A DNA stretch of 64,000 nt from Klebsiella huaxiensis. Its GTDB lineage: Bacteria > Pseudomonadota > Gammaproteobacteria > Enterobacterales > Enterobacteriaceae. A program made the position numbers and the translations under genes. Below the pieces are notes generated by a model that was given only the letters and a program-made list of their open reading frames with translations, ran no database searches and was not told the origin of the DNA. This document shows positions 47,286-56,258 of the stretch, one piece after another. The stretch covers positions 1,364,001 to 1,428,000 of the forward strand of contig NZ_CP036175.1 of NCBI RefSeq assembly GCF_003261575.2, written 5' to 3'. The first letter of the stretch is position 1; each line of letters opens with the position of its first letter.

Positions 47286-50266
47286 AACAACTTAAATCTA
47301 TCACGCTCTCAAACGTCCGCCGATACGGTACCGACACCAAAATTGAGCTCAGTGGCGGTGCAACCATTTTACTGGCCCCTAACGGTACGGGGAAAACGGC
47401 CTTCTTCGAAGCGATCGAATTTAGCCTCACGGGTAATATTTCTCGTCTAGGCGAGAATCTCTCACCCATTATCAGGGACAGCCAGACAGTCGCTAAGGTG
47501 GTCTTGGATTTTGGGGATGTACAAGCCTCTGCGCAGGTGAGCAACGGAGGTAACGTCGAAAGGACTGGTGATTTAAGCTCTCTTTTTCCGGATACGAAGT
47601 CGGAGGACATCCCCTTTTTATTAAGACTTACCCACTTACTGGATCAGCGCGAGGGACAATGGCTGGTCAAAGCGGATGCAAAAGTTGCGGGCGCTCAACT
47701 GGCTCGCTTGCCAATCGGTAAAGATGGAACCCTCGTTAGTAATGCTCTTGGCGGCATTCGCCGCGTTCTCACTGAGAAGCTGAAGCATGCAAAGGGAGCC
47801 CTTGAGGCGCTGGAAGCTGAGTTTGCGGAATGGCAAAGTCTGATTCTTGATCGGGACCAGGCCGCATCACAATCTCAGGGGGCCCTGCGCAGTAAAGAAA
47901 ACATCGCAGAATCAATCTCAGACATCGCTCGCAATACTCAGAGTGCAGAACAATTGCCAGTAGGTTTATTAGTTCCGCCAGTGGGTATCAGCAATCTGGA
48001 AACTATGCACGATGCATTAGAGCAAACAGTACAAGCAAAACTGAGCCGACTTCGCGAACAGATTTCAGCGCTTATGGAAGTGGATGGACTAATTGGCCGG
48101 TTCGTTTCTGAGCAAGCGCGTTCTGAGCAGCTTGGTAATGCGCTTATAACTGCTAAAGAGGAGCTGATACAAAAACAACAGGTACGATCTCAGCTAGTTG
48201 ATAAAAAAGATAAACTCCAGAAGGAACTCGTCACAGCTGAAGCAGAACGTGATGTAATTATACAGCAGCTTAACCGGCTCAATAGTGAGGCGCGAACCAA
48301 AGAGGCCTTCGAACAACGTAAGCTTGACTTGGCGTCAGCTGACAAAGCGTTGGTCGACGCCCAGTCTCAAGCATCAGCCTTGAGGCACGTACATGAGGGG
48401 AACGAACAGCTCCGTATTGAGCATGAACTTATAAATAAACAGCGTAAGTCTCTGCAGCTTGTAGATAGTGAAGTACTTACTGCTCATCAACTTATCAAGC
48501 GCTGGGAAGACATTCTTCAACATATTGCGACAATTACCGACTTGGTTAGCAATGAGGAAATTCAGGAGCGTGTACTTCAGGAGCATCTCCATACCGCGAA
48601 CTCGTTAAAGGTATCAGCTGAAACAGATGAGCTTTCAGCGAAGCAGTTCCATGAGATGCTCACGTCTACTGCTGACTCTATAAGGCAATCCGTAGCCACC
48701 ATTGCCGCACATTTACCAGAGGATCGAGGGGACTGCCCTTTATGTGGAGTGGAGCACGGCGCTGCCGTTCTTCATGAACGCGTTACTAGATCATTAGAGG
48801 CTATAGACCCCAAAGTCATCGAAGCAGAACAGCGCGTTAAAATAGCATCCGATCACTTGCGGAAATGCACAGAAACAGTGACGCATACCGAAACAGAATT
48901 GAAAACGTGCCAGAGTAAAATTGTTGAACTGCGAGGCGATATCGTTCGCTCAGTAGCGGAGATCAATCAACTCAAAACAAACATCCTTCTTGACGGAGAT
49001 ACGGTACAACTAGCGAAAGCATCTATCCAACGTCGCGAAGAATCAAATGCTTCAGCTAAACAGCAGCTTGACGAAAAACAGCTTAACCTTGCCCCCTTAC
49101 CGACACCTGAAATATTGGAAGCGTCTAAAAACGCATACCAATCGTCGACTCGCGAACTGGATACTGCGCGGCAGAATCGGGCCGAAGTCTTGGCTAGCCT
49201 TGAACAAACAACCGCTGCATTAGCTGCAATAACAGCAGGGGCACTCCCTTCAAAAACGCTGGCTGATTTATCCACTGAACAAAACAAAAATACAATTCAA
49301 CTAGCTGAATTAAAATCAAAAATTGAGGCTGAGCAATCTGCATTGGATAGACAGAATATCCCTTTAGCTGAAGTTAATAATAAGATAAATGGCCTCGAAA
49401 AGCAGATCACTGACGCTCAGGTTCAGTTAGCCTCAATCCGGTATTCATGGAGACAACTGTCCTTTCCCGGCGATCCCGCTCTCGAAGTGGCGAGCAGTAA
49501 AGAGATTCAACTGCAGTCATCCGTTGCTGACCTGTCCCGACATTCAGAACAGTTACAAACACTCAAAATTGAGATTGGTACTTGGAGCAAGCTGGAACAG
49601 ACTCGTTTGGCACAAGGGCTTATAGATCGTCGCCGAGGAACATCATCGGAGCAGGAATTCGCTACAAGTCTTAGCCAGCGAATTGATAACGAGAGAACAA
49701 ATCAGATGCAGTTGCTGCAATTATCTGAAGCGATGGAGACGCTCAATCGTTGCCTATCTACTGAGATCTCGAATGTACAAAAACATGTGCTCTCTGTCGT
49801 TCCAAGGTGGCAGGCTTTGCTCAAACGCGTAGTCAGAGAACAGCGCTTTACTGGCACCAGTTTGGGTTTTCGCAGTATCTACAGAAAGGAACATGCTGAA
49901 GTATCTGTTCCGTTACATGGGGAGTCAGTACCGGTTCCGGCGATAGCCAGCGAAGCTCAGCTAACTGATCTACAGCTTACCTTCTTGCTCTCCATGGCAT
50001 TGGAACACCAGTGGTCCTCATGGCGCTGCCTGCTTCTGGATGACCCAACACAGCATCATGACTTGGTCCACGCAGCGTCCGTATTCGATTTACTGCGTGA
50101 TTACATAGTTGATCATGGCTTCCAGGTTGTAATTGCAACACATGATGCCCTTCAGGCGCGTTATTTCATGCGCAAACTGCAAAATGATGGCATTGATGCA
50201 CGCTTGTGGTCACTCGTTCCAACACCTGAAGGGGTGACGGCATCTGAGATGCGGATAACTAGGTAA
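47282..50266 (+). CDS. SMC/Rad50-like ATPase of the Lamassu/ABC-3C-like system
   Basis: 994 residues. Walker A is APNGTGKT at 32-39. Long coiled coils flank a zinc-hook-like CPLCG at 485-489. The C-terminal ABC lobe has TDLQLTFLLSMALEHQ followed by Walker B LLLDDPTQ (D920/D921) and a distal THDALQARYF. It is like LmuB/DdmC, the sensor of foreign DNA ends or plasmids. Low similarity to RecN or SbcC is expected. Its Walker motifs are intact, so the system looks functional. Confidence 0.8.
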   Translation: MKQLKSITLSNVRRYGTDTKIELSGGATILLAPNGTGKTAFFEAIEFSLTGNISRLGENLSPIIRDSQTVAKVVLDFGDVQASAQVSNGGNVERTGDLSSLFPDTKSEDIPFLLRLTHLLDQREGQWLVKADAKVAGAQLARLPIGKDGTLVSNALGGIRRVLTEKLKHAKGALEALEAEFAEWQSLILDRDQAASQSQGALRSKENIAESISDIARNTQSAEQLPVGLLVPPVGISNLETMHDALEQTVQAKLSRLREQISALMEVDGLIGRFVSEQARSEQLGNALITAKEELIQKQQVRSQLVDKKDKLQKELVTAEAERDVIIQQLNRLNSEARTKEAFEQRKLDLASADKALVDAQSQASALRHVHEGNEQLRIEHELINKQRKSLQLVDSEVLTAHQLIKRWEDILQHIATITDLVSNEEIQERVLQEHLHTANSLKVSAETDELSAKQFHEMLTSTADSIRQSVATIAAHLPEDRGDCPLCGVEHGAAVLHERVTRSLEAIDPKVIEAEQRVKIASDHLRKCTETVTHTETELKTCQSKIVELRGDIVRSVAEINQLKTNILLDGDTVQLAKASIQRREESNASAKQQLDEKQLNLAPLPTPEILEASKNAYQSSTRELDTARQNRAEVLASLEQTTAALAAITAGALPSKTLADLSTEQNKNTIQLAELKSKIEAEQSALDRQNIPLAEVNNKINGLEKQITDAQVQLASIRYSWRQLSFPGDPALEVASSKEIQLQSSVADLSRHSEQLQTLKIEIGTWSKLEQTRLAQGLIDRRRGTSSEQEFATSLSQRIDNERTNQMQLLQLSEAMETLNRCLSTEISNVQKHVLSVVPRWQALLKRVVREQRFTGTSLGFRSIYRKEHAEVSVPLHGESVPVPAIASEAQLTDLQLTFLLSMALEHQWSSWRCLLLDDPTQHHDLVHAASVFDLLRDYIVDHGFQVVIATHDALQARYFMRKLQNDGIDARLWSLVPTPEGVTASEMRITR

Positions 50267-50354
50267 CCTAACAGCGCTGGGCCAGGTGATAAAGCAGGGC
50301 TGTTGGGATCTCAACCTGAGAAAACTCGAGGGCTGTTCATTTTAGGAGGAAAGG

Positions 50355-51266
50355 ATGGAATCTGCTCGTGACAAACGCACCGGAGAAAAAGTGGATGCTG
50401 AAGAGCTCTGGTTGTTGGATATCGTTGATACCAGTGGTTATGTCTGCTGGGGAATCGAAATGTATCCTTCCGCTTGGCAAAAAGGCAGTAAGAAAAGACC
50501 GTCGTTTAATAAAATGCCAGGAAAAGAACACATTAACTGCGATGCTGATGCTGAGAGCACTGTTGCTAAGCAGGGCCAGAAGAAAAGCGTCCGCCATCTC
50601 TTGGACAGCGCACCGGGTTTGATGCCAGCAGGGTTAAAGTTGATTGAAAAACGTCCAGTTGTTGATCCTGACTCAACGGGTGGTGAAAACAATTCGAGCA
50701 CAACACGTTCTGCATCATCAACATCCAGTAAAGGCAATACCCCAACTCGGCAATCGCGTCGTCCGGTTAATGCTATTCGTCAGATTTGTAGAGCGTTTAT
50801 TCGCTTCCCGTATGATCGAGGTATGTCACTACATATACCGGATATTGATGCCGATACTTACATGACTGTCTTTAAAAAACTTAAAGATCCGATTCAGCCC
50901 TATCCGGAACCGCGAGTTTTCTACTCACAGTTGTTGTGGCAGAAATTTGAGCAAGATGAGAATCGGATTGTCATTCCTCTTTCGGGAGAATGGGTTAAAG
51001 ATGAATCCGGAAAGCTCAGGCCTTCTCGAAGTTACAAACTCCATGTGGAATGGAGCGGCTGGTCCCAAGCTAAACGCACAGCACTTCGAAACGAGTTGGA
51101 GGCCGTCCAAGAAGAAGCGAAGGATGCGGGGAAGAAAAAGCTAAAAGACAGGGCTCAGATTTTCTTCATCGGTGAGCAAAGTACTGAGGACCATGAGGTC
51201 TTCTATGTAGCCGATTACAGGCTGATTTGTGCGATCCTAGGACATATCACTTATCCGAGAATTTAA
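50355..51266 (+). CDS. Unassigned protein in defence island
   Basis: 303 residues. The N-terminal part has ELWLLDIVDTSGYVCWGIEM; a Ser/Thr-rich linker of about 25 residues follows (NNSSTTRSASSTSS). The C-terminal part has LWQKFEQDENRIVIPLSGEWV and a lysine-rich helix. AGGAGGAAAGG lies just upstream, a very strong ribosome binding site. No family is recognised and no catalytic motif is seen. It lies between the Lamassu-like and Qat operons on the same strand, 88 bases after the SMC gene. It could be an accessory of either. Confidence 0.7.
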   Translation: MESARDKRTGEKVDAEELWLLDIVDTSGYVCWGIEMYPSAWQKGSKKRPSFNKMPGKEHINCDADAESTVAKQGQKKSVRHLLDSAPGLMPAGLKLIEKRPVVDPDSTGGENNSSTTRSASSTSSKGNTPTRQSRRPVNAIRQICRAFIRFPYDRGMSLHIPDIDADTYMTVFKKLKDPIQPYPEPRVFYSQLLWQKFEQDENRIVIPLSGEWVKDESGKLRPSRSYKLHVEWSGWSQAKRTALRNELEAVQEEAKDAGKKKLKDRAQIFFIGEQSTEDHEVFYVADYRLICAILGHITYPRI

Positions 51267-51391
51267 AGTAAAATCAGATGGTTGAGTTAAACCCCTAACA
51301 AGTTGAGAACCGAAACATACATCTTTAAAAAACTTTGCCCTGGTTGATTTGAAACTTCCATCAGTCGAGAGAAATAAAGGATAAATAATAG

Positions 51392-53176
51392 ATGTGGTCA
51401 GATAAGGAATCATCAGAGGATTACCTAAATTTTGGTGAAGTATCTCAGCTAGCAGTAGATGTGCTTACTACCGAAAATATGTTGCCAGTATCAATAGGCA
51501 TTTTTGGTAACTGGGGGGCTGGCAAATCTTCACTTTTGAAACTGATAGAGCAAAAACTTGAGCAAGATGACAAAGATTGGATAGTAATTAATTTTGACTC
51601 TTGGCTTTATCAGGGCTACGACGATGCTCGTGCTGCCCTACTTGAAGTCATCGCTACAGCATTGACAAAAGCTGCGGGTGGAAATACGACTCTTATCTCA
51701 AAAGCAAAGAGACTTCTGAGCCGGGTTGATGGATTTAGAGCAATGGGGTTTCTGGCGGAAGGAGCTGCTTTATTTGCTGGAGTCCCTACTGGCGGTTTAC
51801 TTTCTAGGGGAATTGGCGCGTTTAGGAATGCTACCGACGGTATCCAGAGCCAGGAAGAATATGAGGCTTTGGGCAATCTGGCTAAAGAAGGCAAAGAGAA
51901 GGCTGGTGGTTTGATTAAACCTGAGGCTAAAAAAAGCCCTCCTCAGCAGATTGATGCATTTCGTCAGGAATATGGGGAAATTTTAGAAGAGCTTGGTAAG
52001 CCACTCATCGTGGTAATTGATAACCTCGATCGCTGCCTACCGGCTAATGCTATCCATACACTTGAAGCAATCAGGCTATTCCTTTTCTTAACTAATACAG
52101 CCTTTATCATTGCAGCAGATGAGGACATGATTCGTTCTTCTGTAGCTGATTACTTCAAGGGGGCATCACAGCGCCATCAAATAGACTATCTCGATAAGCT
52201 CATCCAGGTTCCTATTCGGGTGCCAAAAGCTGGGGTGCGTGAGATTCGTTCATATCTGTTCATGCTTTATGCCATTGAGCATGGCTTAAAAGGCGAAAAA
52301 CTTACTAAGCTCCGTGACGGCCTAGAAAAGGCATTACAACAATCTTGGAAAGATGAACCTATCACACGCCAGGACGCTCTAAAAATGACTGGTGAATCTG
52401 AGGATAGTAACCTCGCTTTGGCATTTGCTCGTGCGGACCGTATTGCTCCTGTATTAGCCAATTCGCCAATTATCCATGGCAATCCTAGGATCGTTAAGCG
52501 TTTGTTGAATGTTGTCAAAATGCGATCTCAAATTGCTAAGCGACGAGCAATGCCTTTGGATGAAGCAATCATCACTAAGTTAGTAATCTTTGAGCGCTGT
52601 GTTGGAGTAGATGGTACCGCTGACTTATATCACCTAGTGGATATTGAACAAGGTATGCCCCAATTGCTTAAACAGCTTGAGGAAGCTGACGGTCAAATAC
52701 CTACTGAAGCGCCAAAGACATGGACTGATAATCCAACAACTAAAGCTTTCATTGCTCAATGGGCTCAGCTTGAACCGCGCCTTGGTGGAATCGATTTGAG
52801 AGCCGCCATATATCTGTCCAGAGAAACTATGCCAATAGGTGCATATGTGGTTGGTTTATCGCCGTATGGACGGGAAGCACTGAATGCACTCATTGAAATG
52901 AAAAATACCAGCTCTCCCGCAGCAGAAGCTCTTTTGGAAACGCTTCCTCGTGAGGAACAAGTGCCTGTAATGGAAGGTCTAATTAGCCAGTTAAGGCAAG
53001 CATCGGATTGGACTCGTAGACCTAAGGGTTTTTCTGGTGCATGCCTCTTGGCTCGCCACTCGGCAGATGCTGCCAGTATATTAATTCGTTACTTGCAGGA
53101 ATTGCAGCAGGGAACGAAGCCACCGGTATGGATGGCTGCAGCACTCAAAGATGAGCAATGGAATAAGGACGCTTAA
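51392..53176 (+). CDS. qatA: QatA, KAP-family P-loop ATPase
   Basis: 594-residue KAP NTPase. Walker A is GNWGAGKS at 39-46 and Walker B VVIDNLDRC has D210. A region rich in Gly and Ala (about 112-135, including GLLSRGIGAF) may insert in the membrane, as in other KAP proteins. First gene of qatABCD, an antiphage system with a queuosine-like chemistry component. ATG 51392 follows AAAGGATAA. Its last base is the first base of qatB's start. Confidence 0.9.
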   Translation: MWSDKESSEDYLNFGEVSQLAVDVLTTENMLPVSIGIFGNWGAGKSSLLKLIEQKLEQDDKDWIVINFDSWLYQGYDDARAALLEVIATALTKAAGGNTTLISKAKRLLSRVDGFRAMGFLAEGAALFAGVPTGGLLSRGIGAFRNATDGIQSQEEYEALGNLAKEGKEKAGGLIKPEAKKSPPQQIDAFRQEYGEILEELGKPLIVVIDNLDRCLPANAIHTLEAIRLFLFLTNTAFIIAADEDMIRSSVADYFKGASQRHQIDYLDKLIQVPIRVPKAGVREIRSYLFMLYAIEHGLKGEKLTKLRDGLEKALQQSWKDEPITRQDALKMTGESEDSNLALAFARADRIAPVLANSPIIHGNPRIVKRLLNVVKMRSQIAKRRAMPLDEAIITKLVIFERCVGVDGTADLYHLVDIEQGMPQLLKQLEEADGQIPTEAPKTWTDNPTTKAFIAQWAQLEPRLGGIDLRAAIYLSRETMPIGAYVVGLSPYGREALNALIEMKNTSSPAAEALLETLPREEQVPVMEGLISQLRQASDWTRRPKGFSGACLLARHSADAASILIRYLQELQQGTKPPVWMAAALKDEQWNKDA

Positions 53177-53928
53177 TGGGAACTTCACAATCAAGTACAG
53201 GGCCAGGTGGTGGTTCGCCACTGGTTCCACCTTGGGCTGATGATCAGCCACAGCAACCCTTACCCCCACCACAAGAAAGAAGGTTCGCGCCGTTCCGGGA
53301 ATCTTTGGGGAATGCGGTTTCAAACGGTAATAGAGCAGACTTCAGAAAAGCCATAGGGCATTACGCGCGAAAGGCCTCTGGAGGTAGCAGTAGTGCAGCT
53401 CGACGATTAGGGAGTGTCACACAGGCAGGGGGGGGATTGTTTGGGGCTTTGGCGGGAGTACCTTCGGCTCCAGGAGAACCAAGCATTGATTTGGGCAGTT
53501 TAGCTGGCCTTCCATGCGAAATGGCAATATCAGCTATTGCTCAAGCTTTAACATCGCAGGATGGTGATTCAGAGAAGATTTGTGCAGCCATGAACCATGC
53601 CTTAGTGGAAGCCCTCGATGGTGTAGCAATTTTCGATCTCCAACAAATAACAGATGGTGTGATCGTTGACACAATGATTTGTTATCTTGCTGAAAGCATT
53701 TTTTTGCAAATGGTTATGGATTCTAACAAGGCATGGAATAAAGCGGATACTCCTTCAAAAGCCATCCATGCAGAAACTGAACTTCGAGAGTTGATCAAAG
53801 TTGTTGTTGATAAGCATATGGCTCCAAAACTTGTTGGCAACATCAGAACTTTTTCTAAAAATCAAATGGTTAAAATTGAGCGTCAGGTAATCATTGAGGC
53901 TTGGCAAGAATGGGAGGCCTACCAATGA
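53176..53928 (+). CDS. qatB: QatB
   Basis: 250-residue protein. A Pro/Gly-rich N-terminus (PPWADDQPQQPLPPPQ) precedes a mostly helical body, with a Gly/Ser-rich stretch near 70-90. It has no enzyme motif. Position between qatA and qatC, the size, and overlaps with both neighbours identify it as QatB, a partner recently linked to the Qat complex. Its own role is not obvious from sequence. Confidence 0.85.
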   Translation: MGTSQSSTGPGGGSPLVPPWADDQPQQPLPPPQERRFAPFRESLGNAVSNGNRADFRKAIGHYARKASGGSSSAARRLGSVTQAGGGLFGALAGVPSAPGEPSIDLGSLAGLPCEMAISAIAQALTSQDGDSEKICAAMNHALVEALDGVAIFDLQQITDGVIVDTMICYLAESIFLQMVMDSNKAWNKADTPSKAIHAETELRELIKVVVDKHMAPKLVGNIRTFSKNQMVKIERQVIIEAWQEWEAYQ

Positions 53929-55229
53929 CACAATTAGTTTTCCATCATGATCATCGTCTCTTACCGCCAGCAGGTGAGAACTTGTTGCCCGTACAGCTTT
54001 ATGGATTAAGTGGGCAGGGGCGGGGTGATATATCTATTATTGGGAATCCTGCGATTGAGCGAATTAAGCGCTTGGGAGTCAAAATTCCAGCTCAGGTCAT
54101 GGATTTTTTGAGCATTGCACTAGCGGTTACAGCGGCTGATACCTTCGTTCAGCGTGAAAGCTCTGAGGATGGTTGGACTCGTCAATTCTCGCTACGACTT
54201 CCCCTTCATGAGCCATCTCGATGGATTGCCCTAAAGAAGGAACTTGAAAGCGCTTTGCATTTCCTTAGTGGAGACATCTGGGATTTCGAGTTTTGCACTG
54301 GTGGTTATGCACCGCCAGAACCATATAGTCAACATTCAAGGTTTCACCTGATTAAGCTCAAAGAACTTGATTGTGTCAGCTTATTTTCAGGAGGATTGGA
54401 TTCGGCTATTGGCGCAATAGATCTTCTGACAGTGGGGCGTGCTCCGCTTTTGGTTAGTCATGCTTATAAAGGAGATAAGTCACGACAAGATCAAATTGCT
54501 GAAAGATTGAATGGTCGATACTCGCGGTTTGAAATTAATGCTGATCCGCATCACTATCAAGGGGTGACTGATATTACGATGCGAACGCGGAGCCTCAATT
54601 TTCTTGCTTTTGCGGCAGTGGGCGCTTGTGCTGTACAAGAAGTATCTCAACAAGAAAAGATCGATCTTTTTGTGCCTGAAAATGGGTTTATCTCGTTAAA
54701 TGCACCACTAACCCCACGCCGGATCGGTACGTTGAGTACACGAACAACACATCCATATTTTATTACCAGCATACAACAACTCTTTGATGCGGTTGGAATT
54801 CCTTGCCAAATAATCAATCTATATCAGTTCAAAACAAAGGGGCAAATGGCTCATCAATGTTTGAATAAGCCACTCTTAACTGAAATTGTAGAAAGTACAG
54901 TATCTTGCAGTCATTGGAAACGCACGAATCAACAATGCGGGGTATGTGTACCGTGCATCATTCGACGGGCATCGCTTCATGCTGGGGGGATTAGTAGAGA
55001 TGCAGATTACACTTTCCAGTCTCTGGCTAAAGTAATGAATGAAATTGATCGCAGGGATGACCTTATCGCTCTTAGGATTGCAATAGCACAGAAATCCACT
55101 TTGAAAATAGGAGCATGGGTCGCCAAGAGCGGTCCCTTGCCTGTGGCTGCTTTCAATAATTTCAAGCAGGTGTTTATGGAAGGGCTAAATGAGGTCGAAA
55201 ACTACTTACTGAGTGAGGGTATTGTTTGA
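53925..55229 (+). CDS. qatC: QatC, QueC-like nucleotide-modifying enzyme
   Basis: 434 residues from ATG 53925 (MTQLVFHHDHRLLP), overlapping the qatB stop. The PP-loop ATP pyrophosphatase motif is SLFSGGLDSAIG, and the C-terminal zinc site is in CSHWKRTNQQCGVCVPC. QueC makes a 7-deazaguanine nitrile; QatC homologues catalyse related chemistry in defence. The reading frame is intact and longer than housekeeping QueC. Confidence 0.9.
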   Translation: MTQLVFHHDHRLLPPAGENLLPVQLYGLSGQGRGDISIIGNPAIERIKRLGVKIPAQVMDFLSIALAVTAADTFVQRESSEDGWTRQFSLRLPLHEPSRWIALKKELESALHFLSGDIWDFEFCTGGYAPPEPYSQHSRFHLIKLKELDCVSLFSGGLDSAIGAIDLLTVGRAPLLVSHAYKGDKSRQDQIAERLNGRYSRFEINADPHHYQGVTDITMRTRSLNFLAFAAVGACAVQEVSQQEKIDLFVPENGFISLNAPLTPRRIGTLSTRTTHPYFITSIQQLFDAVGIPCQIINLYQFKTKGQMAHQCLNKPLLTEIVESTVSCSHWKRTNQQCGVCVPCIIRRASLHAGGISRDADYTFQSLAKVMNEIDRRDDLIALRIAIAQKSTLKIGAWVAKSGPLPVAAFNNFKQVFMEGLNEVENYLLSEGIV

Positions 55230-55951
55230 GCATCGACATGCACTGTCACCTTGACTTATATCCTCAGCCAGAACAGGTGGCTGAGGAGTGCAAGCGTCGA
55301 GGGACTTATATACTGTCGGTAACAACGACCCCCAGAGCATGGCATGGGACCTCTTCGCTGGCTAAAGGAAGCCAACGAATCCGAACTGCTCTTGGGCTCC
55401 ATCCCCAAATTGCACATCAAAGATCGCATGAGTTAGAGCTGTTTGATTCACTACTTTCGGAGACGAGGTATGTTGGCGAAATAGGGCTTGATGGTGGTAA
55501 GGGATTTAAAGAGCATTGGGATGTCCAACTGAAGGTATTTCGACACATACTCAATAGTGTGCATCGTGCTGGAGGTAAGATTATGACTATTCATAGTCGG
55601 GGAAGTGCATCAGCTACCATTGATGAAATTAAAAATATTGATGGGATAGCGATATTACATTGGTTCACTGGGACACCCAAGCAGCTAGAAAGAGCAATCG
55701 ATTTAGGGTGTTGGTTCTCTGTGGGGCCTGCTATGCTCAATACAATTAAGGGGAAGGCCTTGGCTTTAACAATTCCTAAATCACGCATTCTTACAGAAAC
55801 CGATGGGCCATTTGGTAAGTTTCGTAATGATCCACTAATGCCATGGGATAGTGAGATTGCTGAGACCCAGTTAGCCAAATTATGGGGGGTGAGTCTGATA
55901 GATGTTAAAGTTCAGCTTTCTGATAATCTAAGAAGACTATGTAGCTATTAA
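55226..55951 (+). CDS. qatD: QatD, TatD-like nuclease
   Basis: 241-residue TatD-family metal-dependent DNase. It has N-terminal DMHCHLDLYP, RYVGEIGLDGG, IHSRGSA, ILHWFTGTP and ILTETDGPFG. The likely start is TTG 55226, which overlaps the qatC stop (TTGA) and has GAGGG upstream; ATG 55238 is the alternative but would cut into the HxH strand. Last gene of the qat operon. Confidence 0.9.
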   Translation: MSIDMHCHLDLYPQPEQVAEECKRRGTYILSVTTTPRAWHGTSSLAKGSQRIRTALGLHPQIAHQRSHELELFDSLLSETRYVGEIGLDGGKGFKEHWDVQLKVFRHILNSVHRAGGKIMTIHSRGSASATIDEIKNIDGIAILHWFTGTPKQLERAIDLGCWFSVGPAMLNTIKGKALALTIPKSRILTETDGPFGKFRNDPLMPWDSEIAETQLAKLWGVSLIDVKVQLSDNLRRLCSY

Positions 55952-56258
55952 GCGTTTAGATAAATCCACTGATTTTAGATAATCAATCAGTCCCAATTCC
56001 ATTTGGCTGACGTATTGAAAATATGAGCTGCTCCCCTTTGATTAACCTAGACTGATTTAGTGACTTCCGCTTCGTGCCAGGAGTGGACGTTGAAAAGTAC
56101 GCATTGCTTTAGTGGACGATACGCGCGTACTTTTTTTTATAATTCACGTAGGGTGAAAAATTATATTCACAAGTTATAAATTAAAAAATATAATAGAAGA
56201 TAGAAGGTTAAATCGTAAGCCTACGAATACGATTCTAACTTAATATAGGGAGATCATA
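55952..56258. other. qat-ptu intergenic region
   Basis: About 310 bases. It holds the qat operon terminator at 56093-56134 and an AT-rich promoter region for ptuAB. No reverse transcriptase or retron-like ncRNA gene is recognised. Confidence 0.5.
56093..56134 (+). terminator. Terminator after qatABCD
   Basis: AAAGTACGC and GCGTACTTT pair in a 9-bp stem with a loop of about 20 bases, followed by a run of Ts ending at 56138. It suits plus-strand termination about 140 bases after qatD. Confidence 0.65.

Noticed and set aside
55952..56258. Retron ncRNA or reverse transcriptase next to ptuAB
   Set aside because: No RT-like protein (no xxDD motif ORF) is present, and the hairpin at 56093-56134 is adequately explained as the qat terminator.
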